A stretch of 36,873 nucleotides of DNA from Candidatus Scatosoma pullicola (GCA_018712725.1 DVGN01000095.1:1-36873), one strand, 5' to 3'; shown: positions 17,479 to 26,726, counted from the first letter of the stretch. Program-made: numbers and translations. Notes: generated by a model from the letters alone, not told the origin.

Positions 17479-20400
17479 TTACGCGAGGGAGATGCGGTCG
17501 GAGACGGAGCGTACGAACAGCCCTTTCTCCTCTCCCATCGTCACGCAGTTGTTGACGTATACGGAGAACTGATCGGAGGGCTTGTTGATGCGGAAGAGGT
17601 TGCAGACGATGACCATGATTTCGTCCATGTACAGCGCCACCTTGTCTTCGAGCGCGGAACGGATGATCGCGACGATCTCGTAAGGGGTGAAATCCGTCTC
17701 GTTCCTGCGGAGGACGTCCCCCGTTTCCACGCGGTACTTGTCGAAGCCGATGCACTTGTCCGTCTTGCGGTAGTACGCCGTGCCGAAGATGCGCTCGTAC
17801 TTGAATCCGCAGAGGGCGACGAGCGCCTGCATGCGGGCGTCCGCCTTGGCGCCGTACTTCATGATGCCCAGCCCGGACAGGCAGCGCCGGACGAGAAAAT
17901 CGTAGGAGATCGGCTCTTCCGCCGCGACGATGGCTTTGAGGCGGGAGATGATCTCGGCGTCGTTGTCGCCGGAGGTGACAAAGGTGGCGTTTTCGAAGCG
18001 CTGTTCGAGCGCCGCCGCCTTATACGGCTTCTTGCTACGGTTTAAGCCGGTGCCTCCCCTCTTGTCCGCCCCCGTGAGCTTGTCGAGCAGGTCTTTGATC
18101 TTCTTGATCTCCCGCTTGGGATTGTTGTAATAGTTGACCGAATACACCCGCACGACGTTCCAGTTGTTGCGTTTGAGCGTCTGCATCTGCAGGACGAAGC
18201 GGTCCTTGACGGAAAAGTTGTTGGGCCCGTCGCACATGACGGCGAGGATAAACTTGTGCCGGTTTCTCGGATCGGTGACGGCGACGTCGATCTTGAAGTC
18301 GGAAACGCCGACGTCATAGCGGCAGTCGTAGCCGTAGGAGGCGAGTTCTTCGGCGATGTACTTGCCGATGCCCGGCCCCTTGCGGACGAGATTGCCCGAC
18401 GGGATGGCGAGCGTGGTGCGCCCCTTTTCGGCGAATTCGAGGAAGGCTTTGAGCCCCGCCACCCCCTTGGAACCCGTCTTGGACAGGTCGATCATCGCCC
18501 CCGTCATGGACGAGAAGATGACCATCTCTTCGCGCGCGCGGGACACGGCGACGTTGAGCCGCCGCCAGCCGCCCGCCTGGTTGAGGGGACCGAAGTTGAG
18601 GGACACCCTCCCCTGTTTGTCGGGACCGTAGCAGACGGAGAAGAGGATGACGTCCCGCTCGTCCCCCTGCACGTTTTCGAGATTCTTGACGAACAGCGGC
18701 TCTTCGCGGTCGTAGGCGGCGCCGTCCAGCCTCTTTTCGGCGATGACCGCCGTGAGTTTGCGCTCGATGTACTCCTTCTGCACGTTGCTGAACGTGACGA
18801 TGCCGATGCTGGATTTGCGCAGATTCGGGTCGGAGAGCCTGCGGACGACCTCCGCGACGAGCGCGTCCCCTTCCGCCTTGTTCCGCTTGGTGAAGCCGCG
18901 GTCGTAAACGCCGTCCTCCACCCGCACGAACCTGACCCGGCTGTCGGGCGCGTCCGGGGAGGGGAAGGTACACAGCTTGTTGCCGTAATACATGATGTTG
19001 GAGAAGGCGATGAGGCTCTCGTGCTTGCTCCGGTAATGCCAGATGAGGTGGCGCTGCGGGATGCCGAGCGCGAGGCAGTCGTCCAGAACGCTCTCCATGT
19101 CCTCGTTTTCGAGATTGTCTTCGTCCACGTAATTGGTGTTGAAGAATGCGGTGGGCGGCAGCTGTTTGGGGTCGCCGACGACGACGGCGCACTTGGCGCG
19201 CGCGAGAGACCCGATCGCCTCCGCCGTGGGCATCTGGGAGGCTTCGTCGAAGATGACCATGTCGAACATCCCGTTTTCCGGCTGCAGATACTGCGACACG
19301 GTGATCGGGCTCATCAGCATGCAGGGGGCGACGACTTTGAGGAGCTCGGGAATCTCTTCGAACAGCTTTCTCAGCCCCATGCCCCGCAGATTCGCCTTGG
19401 CGAGCCGCTGGAAGTTGACCACTTCCAGACTGAGCGCCCCTTCGGTGGAGGGGGTGGGCAGGCGGGAAATGAGCTTGGCGCGGATGCTCTCGCGGGAGAG
19501 ACGGGCAAATTCGTCCAGCGCCAGCCGCAAAGATTCCGTCTCCTCTTCGAGCAGCGTCGCCGAAAAGCGGGAAAGGACGGGATCGAGCGGGATATTCGTC
19601 TGCAAAAAGTTCTTGTAGATGTTCTTTTCGAAGCTGTCGACGATGTTTTCGCCGGTGATGGAGCCGTTTTCCAACGCGTCCGTCATGAAGGTAAGCCCCG
19701 CCCCGTCCAGCTTCTCCGCCGTCGCGCGGTACATACACCAGTTGGCGAGCAAGTCGATGTTGTCGATGAGCGCCCCCGCCTTGGCGGTATAGTATTCGAG
19801 GACGTCCTCCGCGGGCACCTTTTTGCGGTCGGCGTTGGTGACGGAGAGGAAACTTTCCTCCGCCGCGTAAAAACTCGCCACCGAGCGCAGCAGCCCTTTG
19901 AGGACGGGCTTGGTATAGCCGTTCGCGGCGCGGATGCACATGCTGTTGAAGCTGTCGGCGTTGTAGTCCATGAACAGGCGGGAACAGATGTCGTGCAGTT
20001 CGTACAACCCGGACAAAAACTGCTTTCTGCCGTCGAAGTAGTCCACCTTCCCGAACGCGCCCGTGAAATTTCGGGAGAGCTTGGTGTTGGTGCGGATGAG
20101 TTCCATCGCCTCATAGATCTCGGTGACCGTCTGCAAATGCTTGACGACGTCCTCCTCCTTCATGGGCGAAATTGCGACTTTGGCGAGCTTTCTGGCGACG
20201 GAGAGCGCCGTCTTGTCCTTCGCGTACGCCGTGCCGCCCGCGTCCAGCCAGCTGCCGAGTTCCTTGTACTCCTTCCCGATGTCCACGAGCTTTTTGAAGC
20301 TCTTGAAATAGGCGTCCAGACAGGCGTCCAGCCGGCGGTTGGCGTTGAAGAAGGCATAGAATTCCTCTTCGTTTTCGCGGAAGTATTTATCCAGCGTGCC

Positions 20401-23136
20401 GCCGTCCAGAAGTTTTGCCGCCTGCGAGAGAAGTTCCAGCTTCTTGCGCGTGAGCGTGCTGATCCGCTGGCGGTACAGTTCCAGAAAGAGCGCCACGTAG
20501 TTTTTCAGATGCTTGATCTCCGCGATGACCACTTCGGACGAGCAGTAAATCGCGTCCCGGAGATCGCGCGAATATTCGGTGAGATTGACGTTGGCAAAGG
20601 GGGAATTGTACACCCCGCCGCACTCTTTGGCGGCAGCCGCCGCCTGCACCATCATGTTCTCGTAAGCCTCTATCTTCTCCTTGGTCAGGCTGTCGTAGAA
20701 GGTGCTTTCGATGTTCATGATGTCGGGCGCGTTCTTGTTTTTCTGACAGATGAGCAGCGCCTCGTACACCGACACCCCCAGCCGGCGCTTTTTGTGCAGC
20801 GCCGCCAGCGGCTCGGCGAGATCTTTTTTCAGCTGGGAAATGCTGCCCGATTTCTCGGACAGGCTCACGCTCTCCTGCGCCCCCGCGAGCGCGAGCGTGG
20901 AAGTCAGCTTTTGCAGCACGTCCGCCTTATTCGTCTTGTTGGAGTGCAGTTCCAGACAGAACTCCCCCAGCCCCAGCGAATCCAGGCGCTTTTTGACGAC
21001 GGACAGCGCCGCCTGCTTCTCCGCGACGAACAGCACCCGCTTCCCGTCGTTTAAGGCGTTGGCGATCATATTGGTGATCGTCTGGCTCTTGCCCGTTCCG
21101 GGAGGACCGTGCAAAACGAAGGTCTTGCCCGTCTGCGAAAGCGCCACCGCCTCCCACTGCGAAGAGTCGGCGGGCAGGGGCATGAGGGTCTGGGTGGGCG
21201 GGCACTCGTCCTCCCTGAACTCCACGTCCGCGGTGTCCCTGATCTCGCAGCGGTTGTGCAGGAGGGAGGAGATGAGCTCGTTTTTGGAAAAGACGTCCAT
21301 GTTGTGGCGGAGATCCTGCCACATCTGATAGCGGGCGAAGGAGAAGGCGGCGATATATACGTCGTCGAACACCTTCCAGTCCTTCATGTTGACGACTTCC
21401 ATGCGCACCATGCCGAGAATTTCGGAAATTTTCAGCCCTTGCAGAGCGCCGTCCAGACCGCGGATGTCGATGTTGAATTCCTGCTTCAAAAATTCGAGCA
21501 GGGTGGAATTGACGGAGAAATCTTCGTCCCCCGCCGAAATCGCGTATCCCACGCCCCCTTTCGCCTTTTTGAGGGTGACCGGCTTTAAGACGAGAGGCGC
21601 ATAGTTGACCTTCCCGTCCTCCCGCGAATACCAGCGCAGAAAGCCGAGCGCGAGATAAAGGATCTTCGTGCCCGATTCTTCGTCCGCTTCCTTGCTCCGC
21701 TTGATGAGGCGGTTGATCGTCTCGTTGAGGACGACTTCCTCCGAAAAGGTGCGCAGAATGCCGTTGGAATTTTCCAGCGAGATCAGCTCCCGCATGGACT
21801 TCACTTCCTGCGCGGCGTCGAAAAAGATCTTGCGCCTGGCGATTTCGGTCACCGCCGCCGACGCGCCCGCAAGCCGCATCTCCTCCTTCCCTTCCAGGGC
21901 GGCAAGGGTGGCGTCCGGATCGGAAGAAAGGACGTGCTGCACCATCTTTTCGGGAGAGAAGTTGAGCAGGGTGTTCTTCAAGGACAGATCGAGAAGCCGC
22001 CGCTCCCACTGCTTGTCCTTGGTCTGCTTGCCGTCCAGGCTGAGTTTTTTCGCCTCCGAAAGCTGTTTGGGCGCGGCGTCGGGGGACATGTCCTCTTCCG
22101 AGAGGATCTCGTACCCTTTGAGGTTGCGCGCGCGCATGGGCAGAGGGCGGATGTGCGCGATCCGGCAGCGCCGGATGTCCACGTATTTGTCGTAAATGCC
22201 CCCCGCGTTCAGCCGTTGCAGGAAATGCGCCTCCGAAGTGGAATAGGCGCAGTTGCGGTCGGAGAACAGGTCGTTTATGTCGAAGCAGCTCAGATTGTTG
22301 ATGCCGTCCGCGATGTACTTGGAAAGCCGCTGCATGTCGTCGGCGACCGTGTCCATGAAACAGCTGTCGTACAGCCATACGCCGCAGGTGATCTCCCTTT
22401 CGCCCAACACCAGCACGGGATGCAGTCCTAAACTTTCCAGGCACGCGGCGAAGAGCAGGGAAAGTTCGAGCGGGGTCGCCTTGCGCTCGGCGAGCAGCTT
22501 GGTGCCGCCCCCCGCTTCCACGGGCGAAGCGATGTCCGCCTCTTCCTTTTCGAAGGCGTAGCGGCGGATGCAGGCATACAGCGCCGCCGCCGTCTGCCGC
22601 ACCGCGTTCTTGTCGCTCCCCTCATAGCCGTTTATCTCGCTCGGCACTCCCCACTTTTTCAGCTGCGCCGCGATCTCCGTTTTCAGGCGTTCGCAGTCGG
22701 CGAGCCGGGGGCGCACGAAGGCAGCCAGAAGTTCGGCGTTGCCCGAAGTGCCCTGCCAATAGTCGAAGGGCAGGGCGGTGAGCGTCAGTTTCTGGGACGC
22801 GTACAGCTTTTTCTCCTTGCGGAGCTCTATATAAACGTCCTCCTGCCGCACTTCTTCCAGCCCCACGAAATAGAGCGGGGACAGGATGTTGCCCGCGTCC
22901 ACTTCCACCGCGCTCTCGAACGGCACTTCCGCCACCGGAAGCACGCAGGAGGTCAGAAGACCGTGGTCGTTGGTAACGGTCAGGGTGAGGTCGGCAAGCG
23001 CCTCCGACCCGCCGTTTTCTATCCTTAAAGAAGTGAATATCGGCGTCTGCGTGAAGTAGTCGGCATAGGAAACCACGCCGAGCGCCTCCGCGACGAGGGT
23101 TATACTGTCTTCCGTTTTCAGCTTTTTCTGCGCCAT
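17479..23136 (-). CDS. DUF4011-type SF1 (Upf1-like) helicase with Vsr/DUF559-like domain and DUF3320-like C-terminus
   Basis: 1885 aa; VLHGPPGTGKSQTITNMIANAL (Walker A), MVIFDEASQMPTAEA (Walker B), VVGDPKQLPPTAFF, ENVQGDERDVILFSVCYGP, LNVAVSRAREEMVIFSS; C-terminal nuclease-like and DUF3320-like regions. Confidence 0.85.
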   Translation of the reverse strand: MAQKKLKTEDSITLVAEALGVVSYADYFTQTPIFTSLRIENGGSEALADLTLTVTNDHGLLTSCVLPVAEVPFESAVEVDAGNILSPLYFVGLEEVRQEDVYIELRKEKKLYASQKLTLTALPFDYWQGTSGNAELLAAFVRPRLADCERLKTEIAAQLKKWGVPSEINGYEGSDKNAVRQTAAALYACIRRYAFEKEEADIASPVEAGGGTKLLAERKATPLELSLLFAACLESLGLHPVLVLGEREITCGVWLYDSCFMDTVADDMQRLSKYIADGINNLSCFDINDLFSDRNCAYSTSEAHFLQRLNAGGIYDKYVDIRRCRIAHIRPLPMRARNLKGYEILSEEDMSPDAAPKQLSEAKKLSLDGKQTKDKQWERRLLDLSLKNTLLNFSPEKMVQHVLSSDPDATLAALEGKEEMRLAGASAAVTEIARRKIFFDAAQEVKSMRELISLENSNGILRTFSEEVVLNETINRLIKRSKEADEESGTKILYLALGFLRWYSREDGKVNYAPLVLKPVTLKKAKGGVGYAISAGDEDFSVNSTLLEFLKQEFNIDIRGLDGALQGLKISEILGMVRMEVVNMKDWKVFDDVYIAAFSFARYQMWQDLRHNMDVFSKNELISSLLHNRCEIRDTADVEFREDECPPTQTLMPLPADSSQWEAVALSQTGKTFVLHGPPGTGKSQTITNMIANALNDGKRVLFVAEKQAALSVVKKRLDSLGLGEFCLELHSNKTNKADVLQKLTSTLALAGAQESVSLSEKSGSISQLKKDLAEPLAALHKKRRLGVSVYEALLICQKNKNAPDIMNIESTFYDSLTKEKIEAYENMMVQAAAAAKECGGVYNSPFANVNLTEYSRDLRDAIYCSSEVVIAEIKHLKNYVALFLELYRQRISTLTRKKLELLSQAAKLLDGGTLDKYFRENEEEFYAFFNANRRLDACLDAYFKSFKKLVDIGKEYKELGSWLDAGGTAYAKDKTALSVARKLAKVAISPMKEEDVVKHLQTVTEIYEAMELIRTNTKLSRNFTGAFGKVDYFDGRKQFLSGLYELHDICSRLFMDYNADSFNSMCIRAANGYTKPVLKGLLRSVASFYAAEESFLSVTNADRKKVPAEDVLEYYTAKAGALIDNIDLLANWCMYRATAEKLDGAGLTFMTDALENGSITGENIVDSFEKNIYKNFLQTNIPLDPVLSRFSATLLEEETESLRLALDEFARLSRESIRAKLISRLPTPSTEGALSLEVVNFQRLAKANLRGMGLRKLFEEIPELLKVVAPCMLMSPITVSQYLQPENGMFDMVIFDEASQMPTAEAIGSLARAKCAVVVGDPKQLPPTAFFNTNYVDEDNLENEDMESVLDDCLALGIPQRHLIWHYRSKHESLIAFSNIMYYGNKLCTFPSPDAPDSRVRFVRVEDGVYDRGFTKRNKAEGDALVAEVVRRLSDPNLRKSSIGIVTFSNVQKEYIERKLTAVIAEKRLDGAAYDREEPLFVKNLENVQGDERDVILFSVCYGPDKQGRVSLNFGPLNQAGGWRRLNVAVSRAREEMVIFSSMTGAMIDLSKTGSKGVAGLKAFLEFAEKGRTTLAIPSGNLVRKGPGIGKYIAEELASYGYDCRYDVGVSDFKIDVAVTDPRNRHKFILAVMCDGPNNFSVKDRFVLQMQTLKRNNWNVVRVYSVNYYNNPKREIKKIKDLLDKLTGADKRGGTGLNRSKKPYKAAALEQRFENATFVTSGDNDAEIISRLKAIVAAEEPISYDFLVRRCLSGLGIMKYGAKADARMQALVALCGFKYERIFGTAYYRKTDKCIGFDKYRVETGDVLRRNETDFTPYEIVAIIRSALEDKVALYMDEIMVIVCNLFRINKPSDQFSVYVNNCVTMGEEKGLFVRSVSDRISLA
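23073..23101 (-). other. Helicase N-terminal coding region (part of 17479..23136), placed here only to mark that the promoter lies outside it
   Basis: Positional note. The promoter is the next entry. Confidence 0.05.
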
Positions 23137-23172
23137 GATTTCTCCCTTTTGTGTCTGAATCTTGTCCCCTCT

Positions 23173-23201
23173 ATTATACTCTTTTTTATACGAAAAATCA
23201 A
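23173..23201 (-). promoter_or_regulatory. Promoter of the helicase gene (TTGATT-N17-TATAAT)
   Basis: Minus strand TATAAT at 23173-23178, TTGATT at 23196-23201, 17-nt spacer; AAAGGGAG ribosome binding site before the ATG at 23136. Confidence 0.65.
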
Positions 23202-23364
23202 CCGCTGCAACCCCCTTTTCGACAAAAGCCCCTTATAAATGTAAATTTTCTCTCCCCCCTTTTGCCCCTTCCCTTCGGAGCCCCTCCCGCGAAAAATCCG
23301 CGCCCGTCACATCTTGTCATACCCCCCGGCGTTCCCCCGTCCTTGGCTCCCTTTTTCCCTCTCT

Positions 23365-23579
23365 TTATAACTCTCTTATGCAAAGAGCGGGCAGCAATGC
23401 GCCGCCCGCCCCGACTTCCTTTCTCCTCTTTCACGGCTCTCTTGTACAAAGAAAAGCAGCCGACATATGCCCCACCACCATGGCTCCCTTGTGCAAAGGG
23501 AGCTGTCAGCGCAAGCCGCACCCCAACCATGGCTCCCTTGTGCAAAGGGAGCTGTCAGCGCAGCTGACTGAGGGATTGT
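23365..23579 (+). repeat. Intergenic repeat array 1: degenerate units plus two full double-hairpin units
   Basis: Units begin near 23365, 23431, 23478 and 23527 (CCATGGCTCCCTTGTGCAAAGGGAGCTGTCAGCGCA...). The last, 53 bp, is identical to 32668-32720. Confidence 0.85.
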
Positions 23580-23614
23580 CCCGCACAAATTCCGACTCCG
23601 GGACAAGGCCCTCT

Positions 23615-23992
23615 TTACAGGGCATCTATGACCATCCAATCGATTCGCCCCACTTCAAACTCGACAAATTCGTTTTCCGCAATGTCTTTGGGAATATTGT
23701 TTTCAAGTTCTATCACAATTCCCCCGACCGCAACCAATCGATTTTTCAGGTCAAACAGCCTCCCCGTCAGTTTATAGCCATAATATCCGTCCGTTTTTTC
23801 CGCCGAATATTCATTTTTCAAGGCGCGCATGACGTTTTCCGACATAAATGCCGAAAGCGTAAAATCCTTTTCCTTATCCCCGGCGGAATACGGAAGGGCA
23901 TAGCATAAAATCTCATATTTCCCGTCCGAAACAAGGATGTCCGCCTCCTGCTCCCCGTCAAAATCGACAGACTTGATATACATTTTTGCCAT
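23615..23992 (-). CDS. Hypothetical protein (125 aa)
   Basis: MAKMYIKSVDFDGEQEADILVSDGKYEILCYALPYS...; coherent globular composition, no family recognised. Confidence 0.65.
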   Translation of the reverse strand: MAKMYIKSVDFDGEQEADILVSDGKYEILCYALPYSAGDKEKDFTLSAFMSENVMRALKNEYSAEKTDGYYGYKLTGRLFDLKNRLVAVGGIVIELENNIPKDIAENEFVEFEVGRIDWMVIDAL

Positions 23993-24078
23993 AATTTTTG
24001 CCTTTTTTATTATTTATCAGCGCCGCGGAACAGACAAAATTCATTCTGTTTTCTATAATTTTTCGCCGCCGAAAAAAA

Positions 24079-24384
24079 TCAAATATCCAGGATTTCGACA
24101 ATTTTTCCGTGCGCCGCTTTTTCCCGCGCTTCATACAGATCGAATTCCATTCCGATTTCCGCCTGCTCATCCGACAATTTCCTGCTTTTCAACCCGACAA
24201 AGGCGACGGACGTTTTTCCGCAAATTTCCCTGTTGAAAATTTCTGCGCTGAATACGGCGCCGCTTTCCGAAGGAGTTTTTTCATCCGCAAAAACAATTAT
24301 CGGTCGATAGGGCAGATCGGAAATAACGGGCTGTCCGCTCTTTATGTCCGCCGCCCACACGATTTCGGCTATAAATCCGGACAT
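24079..24384 (-). CDS. Small protein resembling EF-Tu domain-like hypothetical proteins (101 aa)
   Basis: MSGFIAEIVWAADIKSGQPVISDLPYRPIIVFADEK...; strong GGAGGGAGAAA ribosome binding site. Family assignment is tentative. Confidence 0.65.
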   Translation of the reverse strand: MSGFIAEIVWAADIKSGQPVISDLPYRPIIVFADEKTPSESGAVFSAEIFNREICGKTSVAFVGLKSRKLSDEQAEIGMEFDLYEAREKAAHGKIVEILDI

Positions 24385-24445
24385 TTTCTCCCTCCTTTCC
24401 GAAAAAATAATTTTTTCGGATTTTTCATTTTTCCCGCACTTTCCG

Positions 24446-25036
24446 TCATCTTAAAAATTCGTTTATCGTGGGATAAAAAAGCCGGTTTTTCCTGCGGACG
24501 GACGTTTTTTGAGGCGGAATGTCAAATGTATTGTGCGACAAAATATATCCGATGATCTGTTCGTCCGATTCCGCCTCACGGCATTCTTCCGTACCGTCGT
24601 AAGTAAATTTCAGCCCTTCCCCGTCCCGGCGGACATACGCGTTCAAAATTCCCGTTTTATTTTTATCGTACCGCCACGAAAAACGGATGGTTCGCGTCAG
24701 ATAAAAATCCTGCAAATCGCCGGGCTGCTAAAGGGGTATATTTTTACAGCATAAAAGAATTTTATTCTCTTCGGCGTGAAAATTTATATTTTTATTGAAA
24801 TTATCGAGACAATTTCTATATGCCTCCTCCCCCGTTTTTCCCGATCCGCTGATTTTGCAGATCTGCGCGCCGCAATTATCGTTTATCAGACTGACGTTGA
24901 CCGACGCATATTTTGTCTCCTTCCCCAATCGGCATAAATCCGAAATAAATTCCGTCAGCGTGACGATGATGATCAGCCCCTGTTTTGCGATGATTTTATG
25001 TTCGCATTCCCGCTCGATCGTTATCCTATCGGCCAT
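24446..25036 (-). pseudogene. Hypothetical ORF split by an in-frame TAG (102 codons + TAG + 93 sense codons)
   Basis: ORFs 24728..25036 and 24446..24715 share a frame and are separated by TAG (24728-24730) plus CAG CCC GGC GAT. The second has only a TTG start and no clear ribosome binding site. Confidence 0.5.
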
Positions 25037-25107
25037 ATCCCACCCGGAAAAATTTTTTACGGCTTCGCTTCTCCTTTTCCGTTTCCGAAACGTCGCTCCA
25101 TACCTTT

Positions 25108-25136
25108 ATTATATCCGCTGTCTCCCGCCCTGTCAA
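25108..25136 (-). promoter_or_regulatory. Consensus promoter (TTGACA-N17-TATAAT) upstream of the ORF at 25036
   Basis: Minus strand TTGACA at 25131-25136, TATAAT at 25108-25113, 17-nt spacer. Confidence 0.75.
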
Positions 25137-25370
25137 CAGAATCCGGCATATTTCTCCCGCCGGATACGCGGCGCCATTTCCCGCCCCTGCCGCCCGCCGC
25201 GGCGCGCGGCCCGGCGAACAAAAAACAGCCCTTATGGCGTTTTGCCAAAAGAACTGCCGAAAAAGAATATTTTTTGCATATTTTCAAATATCCGCCCGCC
25301 TCCGCCTGACTTTCGCCGGCAGCGCACCGGAACGCAGATTTTCCGAAAACGGTGCAAATTTGCCGAAAGT

Positions 25371-25705
25371 TTACTTTTCCTCTTCCCCGGCTTCCTTCTC
25401 CCGCAAAGCCTTTTCCTGTTTTCTCTGCGTGATACTGTCGTAATAAATGCCCGAAACGTCCGTTCCTCTTGTAGCAAAGAGGCAAGACGGAGGATCTTCC
25501 GGCAATATTCCGTGTCGTACGCCGTTTTATAAATATCCCCGATCGAATAGAGCCCGACCCCGTCCTGTTCGCCGAACGGGGTATATTCCTTCAAAAGGAG
25601 ATAGTCGTCGTCCCATTCCGACACTTCCCCCAAGCCGAAACCGTCGTCGTTTATATCCGTATAGACTTCCAGCAGCCGTCCCTTTTCAAAAACTTCCCTC
25701 TTCAT
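25371..25705 (-). pseudogene. Hypothetical gene with an apparent frameshift near 25460-25480
   Basis: MKREVFEKGRLLEVYTDINDDGFGLGEVSEWDDDYLLL...YDTEYCRKILRLASL in one frame; the -1 frame continues ...GIYYDSITQRKQEKALREKEAGEEEK-TAA, a more protein-like ending than the Arg-rich tail of ORF 25232..25705. Confidence 0.5.
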
Positions 25706-25762
25706 CTTTTCTCTCCTTATTTTTTTACGCCTTTTTCCGTCCGTCGCCCTTTTGCCGCCCTC

Positions 25763-26722
25763 TCAAAGATACTGCGAAACGGTGTAGGACAGCCGGTCGA
25801 TGACCTCTTCCGGCTCGCCGAACAGCATGCAGCCCGCCGCCCGGACGTGCCCGCCTCCGCCGTACACCCCGGCGATCTTGTTCACGTCCGCGTATTTCTT
25901 GGAGCGCAGGGAAATTTTATACTGTCCCTTCTTCACCTCCATGACGGACGCGCTCACTTCCACGCTTTCCACGGTCAGGGGGAAATCGACGAAGCCCTCC
26001 GTCATGCCGTTGTCCGCGCCGTACTTCTTCATCTTGTCCAGCGTGAGGAGAATGACCGCGAAGCGATCGTCTAAAAGCCAGCGGATATGCCCCAGCGCGT
26101 CGGCGTACAGTTCCGCCCGCGCCTTGGGCTGACGGCGGAACAGATTGTAGTTGAGCGCCGCGGGATCGGCGCCCGCCCGCGTCAGTTTTGCCGCCGCGAG
26201 AAAGGTCTCCTCCGTCACGTCGTCGTGGGAAAAATTCCCCGAATCGGTGAGGATGCCGAGCAGGAGATAACCGGCGATTTTTTTGTCGAGCGGCACACCC
26301 AGGGTTTCGACGAGCGCCAAAATGTTCATGCAATTCGCCGAACACAGGCGCACGAAATCGTAGCGGGCGAAACGGGTGTTGGAGACGTGGTGATCGATAT
26401 TGACCGTGTCGTGTTTTTTCGCCGCCGCGCGGAAGGGTTCGGCGAGCGCGCCGAGCCGCTGTTCGTCGCTCGAATCCACGGCGATATACAGTTCCGCTTC
26501 GGGAAGCTGTTTTTGTATCTTCTCCGTCCCCTCCAAAAAGGCGAGATTGGACGGGATGTCCGATTCGTCGCACACCGTATTGGGAATGTCCAGCCTGTCG
26601 AGCGCGGCGGACAGCCCCAAAGCGCTCCCGAACGCGTCCCCGTCCGGGCGCATATGGGTGAGGATGACGGCGCTCTTCGCTGCCTTGATGCGCGCCGCGA
26701 TTTCCGTAAGAGTTGCGTTCAC
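25763..26722 (-). CDS. nrnA: DHH-family bifunctional oligoribonuclease/pAp phosphatase (NrnA)
   Basis: THMRPDGDAFGSALGL, DSSDEQR, NIDHHVSNTRF, ILTDSGNFSH, GGGGHVRAAG; GTG start at 26722, adjacent to rbfA. Confidence 0.9.
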   Translation of the reverse strand: MNATLTEIAARIKAAKSAVILTHMRPDGDAFGSALGLSAALDRLDIPNTVCDESDIPSNLAFLEGTEKIQKQLPEAELYIAVDSSDEQRLGALAEPFRAAAKKHDTVNIDHHVSNTRFARYDFVRLCSANCMNILALVETLGVPLDKKIAGYLLLGILTDSGNFSHDDVTEETFLAAAKLTRAGADPAALNYNLFRRQPKARAELYADALGHIRWLLDDRFAVILLTLDKMKKYGADNGMTEGFVDFPLTVESVEVSASVMEVKKGQYKISLRSKKYADVNKIAGVYGGGGHVRAAGCMLFGEPEEVIDRLSYTVSQYL

Positions 26723-26726
26723 TGTC

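Noticed and set aside
18256-21054. 932-aa plus-strand ORF inside the helicase gene
   Set aside because: Antisense shadow frame of a gene with clear helicase motifs; no recognisable domain.
23073-23101. Promoter inside the helicase N-terminal coding region
   Set aside because: Feature entry at this position is only a positional note; the -35/-10 pair I can support is at 23173-23201.
23365-23579. CRISPR array
   Set aside because: Irregular unit length, degenerate units, no unique uniform spacers and no cas genes in the window.
25455-25485. Programmed -1 ribosomal frameshift
   Set aside because: No X-XXY-YYZ heptamer or obvious downstream structure near CTACAAGAGGAACGG; mutation or sequencing error is simpler.
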